In this document: one piece after another, positions 54,416 to 64,000 of the stretch
Layout of the letters: the number at the start of each line of letters is the position of its first letter
Numbering within the stretch: position 1 is the first letter of the stretch
Source: Isoetes taiwanensis
Taxonomy: Eukaryota; Streptophyta; Lycopodiopsida; Isoetales; Isoetaceae
Direction: 5' to 3'
Length of the DNA: 64,000 bases
Assembly: GCA_021234155.1 (NCBI GenBank)
Contig: JAJEKV010000131.1
Span: forward strand, 1,078,380-1,142,379
Translations under genes and position numbers: made by a program
Notes under the pieces: generated by a model
Databases searched by the model: none
Told to the model about the DNA's origin: nothing
Seen by the model: the letters and a program-made list of their open reading frames with translations, nothing else

Positions 54416-57400
54416 TCATCGGACAAACTTACATTTTGCAGCAAGATCAGGATGCATCTCATCCTCTGACTCATTTATTCCCTGATCACTCGAGCCTTCA
54501 TCCTCAGCTTCACTCTCAGCGCTGGATGTACTCGAACGATCTTCTTCCTCACTGTCTACAAGTGAGTCTTCATCATCATCTTTTTTGGCCACCTTTTTGG
54601 CTTGTTTGTCTAATCCACATGCCGACCTTATTAAAGTTTGAGTGACCATACGTAACTTATTAGCAGCAGTCAGAACAAAGTCATATGCAAGAACCTTCAC
54701 CGGATAGATCTATGACAAAGCGTACTTGCTTTGGACTTTTGCTCTCTTTCCCACTCTGTTTTTACCATCTCCAAAGTATAACTCCCAAAAGCATTGGCGG
54801 CGGTGCGTTCTCATCCGATTACACTTTTAATTGAGTGGGAATTCCATCCTCTCTTGTTACCTCCGTACTTTAGCTAGCGAGCGGCTTCCCGGACTCATCA
54901 TTATCATTTGGGACAGCTATGAGCATTCGCTACGAATCTCGAGGGCCGAACCCGGATACTCCGGAGCAACTTGTTGTCTTTGTCGTCTAGGGCGATGTAC
55001 ATGACTCTGTCATCTTCATCTGAGCTAGCCAATATCTCTGCATGTTCCTCTTGATTCTCAACTTGCCTGGAGGGTTTGCCTAGATGGCGGTTGATATGGC
55101 GGTCTTCGACCTTGTAATGAAGCTTGCAACATGTCACGTTGCGAGAAAAAATTGAGGCCACCATAAAGCATCACCTCCCCAAAGTGGTTAGAGCGATGAA
55201 TACTTGTCTCAATACAATCCAATGATTTATTTGAGTCAAATGCTCTTCCCTCCTTTTTACTCTTTGTGATTTCTTTCAAGCTTTTTAGAGGCATTTGCTC
55301 TGCCAGAGAGCATGGAACTAGTATTGGGGATGTTGCGAATGAATTGAATACTGGCTGGTTGCCACTTTGCAAGGATGTGGCATATTTCTTTCCTTGTAAG
55401 ATGGCCTTGCCATCTACAAGTGAAATTTTGATCTGATCTTTGGAATGTAATGTTTCTCAAGGGCTCAATAGCCGGATGACCTAGTTGATCTCTTGAAAAA
55501 TCCATTCCTTGAAATCATAAGTTTCTTCCAATAACTTCGATGTCGGGCGAGGATTGTAGGAATCTTGGATGACCTCAATCATGGTATTGGCGAGCTTAGA
55601 GCTTTTTTTCGAGCAAGGCGTTTAGAGAACCTCTTGAACATCCCCGATCAATTTGGTGTGTGTATGACCACCAACAAGAAACCAATCTTCACCTTCTTGA
55701 AGATTTGTTTCTCTACTAACATAGCACGATAAAGCAAACAACGCTGATTCTTATTTTCCCTTGTCGTGTTATCTAGTTTGAGATCTGAGCCGTGGTATAT
55801 GTTCTAGATTGGAAAGAAGCTTATTCAATATTGTGATAGTGAGATTTGGATCGGCATGAATGTTTGGATAATTCAAAAATGCCTTGCAAGATAGTTTTCC
55901 ATTAAATACCATAGCACCAACAACATGCGGATGTATGAAATCTTCTTCACGACATCCTTAGGCACATTGACAAAATGTGGTAGGGTGGTCTTCTTCTACG
56001 TCCATTCCATCAATAACAACCGATATGTAGTTGAGTGGTTGTTCGATTGCTTTCTTCCTATGTTTTGTCAATTTTCTCCTTTCCAAAGATTGTTGTTCTC
56101 ATTAGCTTGTTCGTTTCTCCTTCAATGCATCCGAAAAGGAAAACATGTTTAGGAAAGAACCTACTTTTAAGTAGAACTAGGCAAGAACACGTCACGAAGC
56201 TTACTTTTAGTGTGAAGTGTCCTTGCATTTTGTCTCCGAGCTTTTAATTGAGCATGTAGCACAAACAGACATCCTATGCTTTCTAGGAATGGCCACCGCG
56301 AGAAAACTCTTTTTCGAACGGTAAAAGTAAGAGTAGCGGACAAAGCGTTCTCGGCCTCAACACACATCTCCTTATAATTATCGTAGACTTCTTGTTTAGG
56401 TGAAATTGTCACTCAAGTGGTACATAGGGCTGTTAGGGAGTTTCTCACAAGACTCCTTAAAGAAACCTTCCATCCAGGAAACACATTGAAGAGCATGAAT
56501 TCGGTTATGCCTCTGAATGGCGGTAGTCATTGATGCACGGATTCTTGTCAAGCCTTTTCTTCAGGTCAAATTCGTCTGCTTTGCCTAAAGCATGAATCAA
56601 TTTGAAGGCCGTTTGAGGGCGGTTGTGGCCACCAGCTGTGTAAGTAAACTTCTCACCATCATCTGCCCTAATATTGAAGGCTAAGTAGCCCCTTTGGTCT
56701 AGCGAGTCATTGAGCTGTAACTATCACGAAGCAACCTCAATTCCTTTAGTCCAATCTTAAGCAAACAACGTTGAGAACAACAAACTTTGTATGTGTTGCC
56801 CAAGTGAGCCTCGTCCATGAGTTTCTTTCTTCTAACGGTTGTACATCTTTGTCTTGTGTAAGTTACGCAAAGATTTTTACTTGCGGGGGCTTTGAATTCG
56901 AACATGGAGTCTTGTGGCTTTGGTAGGTCCTCGTCGAGACATCAACATGAGGTGTTTCTTCGTCGCAGAGATCAACATGAGGTGTACTTGTAGATCTTTG
57001 AGAGGTTTGATGTGGGCAAGGCACGGGGGAGGTGCTTTCCCTCTCTCGGGAAAAAGTAATCGAGGGTTTGGTGGCGTAGTTGACCAGCTCCTGAGTGTCA
57101 GAGAACATGGGGGGAGTTTGCGGTGTTGACCTCCCACTTGTTGTAGTACCATTTAGCGAAATGGATGGAGTTGGTGTGATTTGCCTCCGTGGAGGGAGCC
57201 TACGATGGACTATGGGCGGCGTACTAAAATGAATTGGAGGAGGTAGTCTCCACCTCTCTAGCCCGGCCGCGGGTGAAACGTGATTGGTGGGGCGGCGCTC
57301 AGAGCGAGTTGTGGTGGAGTAAATTGAACTGGTGGTGGAAGCCGAGGTGGTCTTCTTTGAGCAAACTCCAACAGGGTGTTGGAATGTCCGGATGTAGAAT

Positions 57401-57506
57401 ATTAGTGGCTACTTCCCCGGTGTCCGTTGAGGAGGTGTGAAAGCCATTGCGGGGAGGAAGCACTCGCGGGGAGTTGAGGCTCAAGTTCTTTTCTCTCGAA
57501 AGCCAT
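54416..57506 (-). pseudogene. Second DUF7869-type protein, decayed
   Basis: The minus-strand ATG at 57504-57506 begins MAFERKELEPQLP. A proline/serine-rich part follows, then a cysteine and leucine region YKVCCSQRCLLKIGLKELRL near 56740-56800, ADDGEKFTYTAGGHNRP near 56620-56680, VVIDGMD near 56010, HPHVVGAMVFNG near 55910, DPNLTI near 55850, LDNTTRENKNQ at about 55743-55778, GHTHT at 55655-55669 and a C-terminal acidic serine tail (54430-54600). The D...D-N-x6-NKNQ...GHTH series is the DUF7869 signature, in a version clearly different from the gene at 2151-4890 (no HDKMD, no ALFG). Many stops and frame changes. It starts right at the edge of the palindrome array. Confidence 0.68.
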
Positions 57507-58370
57507 AATTTATAAATTTATGCAGTCGCGTATAAATTTATACAGAGGAAAAAAACTTAAAGGCTGGCCGGTCAGATAAATTTATCACGAGATGGTATAA
57601 ATTTATACGAGGAGGGCAAAACATAGAACAGAAGCGGTATAAATTTATACAAAAAACTCACGACACTTGTATTGAAAACTTTATGGAGAAGCTTATATGA
57701 AGGCGGCACTTAGCGAAGGTACTTTTAGGCGTAAACCACCCTATTTTCTATATACGCGGCGAGTCGAAAGCGCCATTAGCGGCATGCTTATATACCCCTT
57801 ATTTGCTCTCCCGAACGCCTATACGGGTCTATCGGGCTGGCCCACGTAAGTCTACTACGTCTTGTTCTAGTTTCTCTTTTTGTTTTTAATACTCGCTTTA
57901 GAGTGTAGCGCTTACGGTATAACTTTATACGATAGTTCTGGATCGGTATAAATTTATCACGGCTGTTTCCTGGCGGTATAAATTTATCACCGTTCCGGAA
58001 ACGGTGGCTATAAATTTATCTGCGTACAATGTTCTAGAGCAGTATAAATTTATCTGGCTTTCGAGCACTGGGTATAAATTTATCTTGGATTCGAGAACCG
58101 GTCGGTATAAATTTATACCCGATATAATTTGTGTCGGTATAAATTTATCGCGGAGTGCTCGGCGGTATAAATTTATCACCCGTTCGAGAACGATGGGTAT
58201 AAATTTATACCGCCGAGCACCCGCGTATAAATTTATACCGACTCGTAGTTCGCGGAACGGTATAAATTTATACCGCTCAGCACCTGCTTTGGTATAAATT
58301 TATATACCGATCGTTTTGTTGAGAGATAAATTTATACCGCTGCTTCGAGCGGCGATAAATTTATACCCCA
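57505..58370. repeat. TATAAATTTATA palindrome array, main cluster
   Basis: About 20 copies of the palindrome TATAAATTTATA, often extended to GGTATAAATTTATACC. From 57947 to 58354 there are 14 in a row with start-to-start spacing of 28-35 bp, averaging about 31 bp. The spacers are GC-rich and mostly unrelated. The array lies between a minus-strand gene (57506 leftwards) and plus-strand coding sequence (58600 rightwards). Confidence 0.92.
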
Positions 58371-58599
58371 TCCGCAACCATTTTGGAATCTTGGTGTCTA
58401 GTGCTTAAAGAAGTGTCGCAAACCTTAAAATTTCATAATATTCTTGCGTTTTAAGCTTAAATAACACAAAAAAAGTGATAATTTAGTGTAGATTTTATGC
58501 TCTTTTCGCCTCTTTTTTCTTGTTTTATGGTACAAAAGGTCGAAAAAGGTTACGTTTCTTGCATAAAAATGGCCTTCTTCACGCTTTTTCCAGCCCCCG

Positions 58600-61042
58600 G
58601 ATCAAGTTTGTAAACAAGGGGCCATCATCAAAGGCTGCACCAATAGAGCCACGCACATTATGAACCGAAAGACCCGGGCGGTACGCGTCCACGGGGGGTG
58701 CAAGGAGAGCAAACCCACCGGTATACCTTTACTTGTGTCATCAATCGGGGAAGGGCAAGTACAAGAGTGACGATTATTACCCTCCGGTGAAATTATCAAC
58801 CTTATTGCTGGGTCGATGATGAAATCTTAATGAAGTGCATGCATGACAAAGGGAAGTCTTTTACGTTCTTGAAAGTAAAATGCTTCGAATAAGCATGTAC
58901 AAACCCAAAGATGTGCAAAATGCGTGGCTGACAATTACAAGAGTGGCCATGTAAGTATTGTTTAGTGTCTTTACGTATAAATTTATACCGTCATCTTCCT
59001 AACTTAACCCCATTCACAGGATATAGTGGACATTTTAATGTCGGTTGTGCTTTTCGAAGAAACAAAGTTGGTCAAAGGTCTAATTTTGGACTCTGTCGAA
59101 GAGTTTGAAGAAGAAGGACGAGGAAGTAGAAGAAGAAGAGGAAGAGGAACCAACAGTGGTAACAAAAAGGAAAGGGTAGAAAGCATTCCCTCGTAGTAGA
59201 TACACAGTTCTACAAAAAAAATCTAGAGGCACAAAGGGTTTGACTATAGAGGAGTCAACAGAAGCTCTTCAGAGGCTCCCGAGGCGGATATTGTTGTGAA
59301 GCCTGCGGATAAATCAAGTGCTATTCTCAAGGGTGAATGACACTAAAGCGCTAAAACAAACTATTTCTTTGACATTGAGCACCATTAAGAGGCCACCTAA
59401 AAATGAAGATGGGGTCGAAAGTGCTGAGTCCGGAAGTCAGATACGCACATGTGGCTATATCAAAACAAAGAATGAGAAGAAATCCTCATGCCCATGTAGG
59501 TCGCCACTAGTTATTATGGTGGACGTGAGTCGGCAACCAACTAAAAGATTACAAGAAGGTTGACTTAAGATTACACATACCACACGTTTGAGGCACACAT
59601 AGTTAAGCAAGGCAAGGAAAGAACTAGCAAAAGAGGAAAGCCGAACGGCGGGAAGAGCCGAGAAATAACATATATACGCAGGTAACGATGAAGAAGCAAA
59701 AAGTCATTGCCGGAGTCAAGTAACTCGGACAATGACTTCCGGGGACATTAAAATGAGTTTAATGGGATAAGATCCGCTTCTACGCACCGCGGAGTACGTG
59801 GAATTTAAACAAATGTATGGAGAGGATTTTAAAAAGCAAAGAACGTCAGCAGAGCTGGAGAAGCCCTCAAGGCGGATGCAGTGCCGCCATGACTATGATA
59901 AGCCCATTGGCGGCGCAGCAATACCGCATAACCACTTTCAGTCGGGTATCTGCAGATGGCCGGGCAAGAAGCTGCCTTCTATGATTTGTAGTGTTTGTTG
60001 TATAATAAAGTGCCTTCAAGACTCGCGATAAATTTAGTCATAAGCCGGGACATTTGTATAAATTTATATCACGACCAGGCATCTGCGATAAATTTATACC
60101 GCGTCTCAATCTATAACCCTTATATCGCGCTTCAGTCGCGATAATATACCGCGCGCCTGGGTCGCCAGATAAATTTTTATAATCGGTATCAGACGCAGAT
60201 AATTTATACCGCGTCTCTGCACGGTATAAATTTATCAAGGACAGTATCGAGTAAATTTATACCGCTGACTAGTCGCTTATAAATTTATACCGTGGTCCGT
60301 GGATCGCAATACCTTCCACGCCACAAATACCAAACCAATGCATGGTCCATTTGCGTGCGTGGATTCAAGAAAGAATTTTGTATGTTCAAGATGGTGAGCT
60401 TAAAGAGCAAGCCACCGCTAGTGGAAAAACCAAAAAGGGTGGAGAATTAAACGTAGTAAATATGAGCATTGTACCCTCGGACGCGTTATGGATTAAAAAG
60501 CAAAGAAATTTTGCCCCGCCTTTGGAAAAGTCGTACAAGGAATTTACATTAGACCTAAATGGCCAAGGAAGCTAAGACGAAGCCACATTTGCAATGTCAG
60601 CTCTTTCTTCTACATTTTCCGGTCTTACAACATGTTCTCTTGCTCGCAAAGCATACTGTTACCCCGCCGTTTGTTAATGAAGCCTAAACCTTGAGGAATC
60701 GAGGAGTGCAAGCTTCTACCCAAGTTGTACCCAATCGATAGTATTATTAGAGAGCATCACCAAGTTAACTTTAGTGGTCAAAAGTTTGCTAAAAATATGT
60801 TCTCAGGTTTGTGCCTTTTCTCACAATATTCTTGGCTTAACAAGAAAAGGGCTTCCCCAATGATTTTAAACCTGACCAGGGCCAAGGGGAAGAGAGGCGT
60901 GAGACTTAAGGCAATCAACAGGGAAAGGAGGTCGCCACTAGCAGCCTTTGACACTTCTTATGAAAGATTTACAACGCTGGTCGACCGCATGTACGAGTTG
61001 TTGGAGGGTGATCAAGACGAGGGGTCAGACACTTTGGAGTAG
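58600..61042 (+). pseudogene. Unrecognised broken coding sequence
   Basis: Fragments in several frames look like one decayed protein. They include a glutamate/arginine-rich stretch near 59100-59160, EFKQMYGEDFKKQRTSAELE near 59800, MVHLRAWIQERILYVQDGE at 60342, and a C-terminal part at 60725-61042 (FAKNMFSGLCLFSQYSWLNK, FTTLVDRMYELLEGDQDEG) ending at a stop at 61040-61042. No family recognised. It is interrupted by palindrome clusters, so exons and intervening sequence may alternate. It may be the partner gene of the divergent DUF7869 gene. Confidence 0.35.
60020..60295. repeat. TATAAATTTATA palindromes, second cluster
   Basis: About eight whole or partial copies near 60027, 60057, 60086, 60165, 60200, 60227, 60250 and 60280. 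Single copies also occur near 58975 and 62202, and three to four at 61340-61480. Confidence 0.85.
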
Positions 61043-64000
61043 CTAACTTCACATTATGCATTGCACTTCTATGGTTTCAAAATTATGACGTAAATGTTTT
61101 TGACGAGGAGGCGTTTTCACGCGACGCAAGTCCACTCTTTTGGAAGGCCTAAAGAAGTCACCTTATCCGGCTTAACCGGAGGGTCATTATTTTCCATTCT
61201 GACCTACAAACAATGTCTGCTTAAACCCCATGTATTGCCCTGTAATGCCTGCTTTGAAACCGTGATTTGGTAAGCTTAACATTTAACGCTTTCTCTTTTA
61301 GGTAACTCCACTAAAGATAAATTCTATATACCACAACCGCCTCTAAGGTTTAAATTTATATAAAGAAGGCAATGTCTCAGATAAATTTATATCGCTTATA
61401 CCACGTGATGTACCCTATACCGCAGTAGAACTCGGGTATAAATTTATACCGCAAGGCAACCTCGGTATAAATTTATAATCACACACTACCGAGCTAACTT
61501 ATTTTCCCTTGTTTTTATTTTACTAATATTTCATCATAGGCCGCTTGGCGTGCTTAAAACAAACGCTAAGGGTCATGGTGGTGGTCCGCTTTTAGTGTTG
61601 TTTCAGCACTTTCACATAGGGTTTGCGCCACAGACGCCAAAACCATGGTTCACTCTTTAATAATGCCAGAATGAAAAGACTCCTCCCCGCAATGCTTCGC
61701 CCCAAGCGTTTTGCAAAAATTAAGAGACCCACAAATGACAAAGGGCGGCCATGGGTGTCCCATTATCGTAGTTACAAATATCTATAAATAATTTGATACG
61801 TTGTTTTCTCACTGGGATCGATCTAGACGACTTTCCGGGCTCCTCAGCACCATTGTGCCAGCTGGCGCCCTGCTGTGGGCGCACGTTGTTCCTCACGACA
61901 TAGACCGGAGCGAAATAAGTTTCATCGTGACCGTGATAAGCTCTTGTAAACTTTCCGATGAAAAACGAACGGGCAAAAAATGGTGTCGGGCGATGTAAAA
62001 GGCACATATACAAATCCAGCCCACTTACTAGAAGAAGAAATGAGGAGGTGGAGTTCGTCGACTGAGCCCTGGTGCTCGAGCCGTAGAAACAAACTGCACT
62101 GCACTATTGGAATCGAAGGGGGGCTGCCTCGCCATTATAACCCCCAAGAGACCGGATCCTATGGGGAGAGAGAGAGTCCGTGGACTGAAGAGCTAATTGC
62201 GATAAATTTATACGACGATTTTAAACTATCTTCATTGTACCCATGTTACTTAATTTTAATATATTTTGATGAAGATTTCTCAACCGAAAACTTCATTCTT
62301 CAACAATGCTAATTAGAACAATTCTTTTGGATTCATGATTTCAGACTCTTTCTCTTTTCTATGTTTGATTTTCTTAGTACTTATATATTGCTTTGCAAAA
62401 CACAAAAACTATATTTCCTCCATTTTCAACAAATACTTAATGAGTTCTTAAATGTAATGTCTTTCTCAAAACAAGCTTTTGCCCTCTAAAATGAAAAGGC
62501 TTCAAAATGTTGCTTTTTTTGCATTTCAATGCCATTTGCCGAACAATCTATTTTGCTCCCTTATTTTGTCCATTTTTTCGTTTCCACTTTTATAAAGGAT
62601 TCAAACGCATCTCTTAAATAAGCAGCGCTTCATTTTTAAACCTTGTTATCCAATTGCATGGCACGATTAAACCGCGGGTACGCCGCGAGGGTCACTACCT
62701 AACTGAATCGTCAAACATCTAACACTACATCTCTTTGAACTCCACTACTAAAGTTGCTCATTGTGCTGGCGCAACAAAGTTCAAATTTGTTTTTGCTTTT
62801 TACTATATGATTTAAAGAAATACCTCGCTTAGAGCCATGAAGACAAATATCAGGAAACCGGAGATCGACGACTGAATAAATAATTAGCATTATGATATCC
62901 ACGGCTTATCGATTGACTCCAGGTGACATCTTTTGATTCGATGATTTGTTTTGGATCAACGGTTTTGATGGCGTGACAAAGGAGTTGCATGCACTTCGTA
63001 ATATCTTCTTTACTCCTTTTCTCAAACGCCTCCTCACTAATGATTAAAGAGCAATGAATTGTCACCGCTATTGGATGTTATTTATCAGTGGATGTTCTTA
63101 TTCTTTGCTGCATGTCGCTGCTAATTTGTGCTATAGGATTGCTCGTCGTGAGTCAGCCGAAGAAATTGGAACGCCGCATGCATTGGCACACACGTAAACG
63201 CAGAATCGATCAAGGTGAAACAAAGGGAGCGCTTAGTTTATATACGAAAATCTAAGACTTGTTCTCAGGCTTCGAGACTCATAGTCGGGCTTCTCCAATG
63301 CGTGTCTATATATGTCTTCATTTTATGCATCTTTTAACTATTATTTCAGATCTTAGTTTCACCAAATTCCTTTATGGAAGTCGTGATGCACTAAAGTGGG
63401 ACAAATCTTGAATTTTGGGACTCACCCAGCCGGGACTCACACACCATAAAAGAAATCGAATTGGATTGCTTGAATAGAATTACACATGACACACATAGAA
63501 TTGGGTTACTTGTTTTCCCCATAAATTTTACAACCACTAGTTGAGAAAGTTTTCAAACTTCTCAATATTATGCACCTCATACAATGATATAGCATGGAGG
63601 TTGCTCATGGCCTTGTCCATCTCCTTTCTTGGGATCTTTGTGTGTGTTGTCTTTTGGTAATGTGAGAACTTGGATATGACCATACCACACACTCCACCAC
63701 TCTCCTTTGAGGGTCGCAAGAGCAATTTGCCCCTCCACTTCTCCCAGCACAAAGGTATTGCCCTTCCAAGTTGCCCTCTGTGCCTCCCAATGGCTCCCCA
63801 ATATTGAATTTGGAATCCAGGACGCAACTCCTCTCCATCAGCATAGTGGTGGTCACACTGTAGAGTGCCACCCTAACCATATTGGACAGCCTCAACACGC
63901 CTTACTAGCACAATGTGCATCCTTCCCTTGATGTCCTCAAAGGGATCCCACTCGTGAAGATCAAACCACTGGGCTTTGGAGGCCTTACTTCCCACAAACC
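61043..64000. other. No recognisable gene
   Basis: Apart from palindromes at 61340-61480 and one near 62202, I see no repeat or family motif. The minus-strand frames at 61720-62013, 62850-63065 and 63537-63898 are short and cannot be assigned; the last set overlaps in three frames and may be part of a gene that runs off the window's right edge. Confidence 0.4.

Noticed and set aside
57505-61480. Regular palindrome array read as a CRISPR array
   Set aside because: The motif is only 12-16 bp, spacing varies, no cas genes are near, and everything else is eukaryotic.

Overview
The window looks like nuclear DNA of a land plant, almost all of it transposable-element sequence. I found no ordinary host gene. 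The evidence is an L1-type LINE whose first ORF has a DUF4283 domain and a CCHC knuckle, a chromodomain Ty3/gypsy element primed by initiator tRNA-Met, a gypsy element with a tRNA-Asp-like primer site, a TRIM, MITE-like elements, a Helitron-like end, and two DUF7869-type genes. The species cannot be fixed from this; the DUF7869 genes would fit a fern, lycophyte or gymnosperm, but that is a guess.

Layout. 1-2150: no recognisable gene. 2151-4890 (-): decayed DUF7869 gene. 4890-10700: intergenic repeats, then a GC-richer block with an unrecognised broken gene (9004-9935) between two zones that share a 'GGCGTGAATT'-type motif. 10780-11112: near-intact TRIM with a 5-bp target duplication. 11151-12083: broken histone-H3-like gene. 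12240-14160: low-confidence LINE remnant (-) with G-rich tandem repeats. 14160-17730: AT-rich, one Helitron-like terminus. 17735-28930: chromovirus with both LTRs. 28960-40530 (-): second gypsy-type LTR element carrying a MITE in its protease region. 40600-42900: small repeats, a large inverted repeat and a MITE-like element. 44190-52400: 3' end and LTR of another copy of the chromovirus family, split by a LINE (44507-51490) with three open ORFs. 52600-53120: SINE-like tRNA box pair and a dense heat-shock-element array. 54416-57506 (-): second DUF7869 gene. 57505-58370: array of TATAAATTTATA palindromes at about 31-bp spacing. 58600-61042 (+): unrecognised broken coding sequence. 61050-64000: nothing recognised.

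The most unusual object is the 17.7-28.9 kb chromovirus. Upstream of gag it carries two extra genes, each preceded by two copies of a 67-nt hairpin and a TATA box. The first encodes a histone-H3-fold domain resembling the centromeric type; the second is unknown. A second H3-like sequence lies 8 kb upstream. A chromodomain element carrying a histone-like gene would be notable if other copies show the same layout.

One caution applies throughout. Where the two LTRs of the chromovirus can be compared, CAG/CTG sites in one copy are repeatedly CGG, CCG or CG-containing indels in the other. This creates CpG, opposite to deamination decay, and suggests base-calling error at methylated CHG sites. Many frameshifts in the retroelements may therefore not be real, while the LINE reads cleanly.
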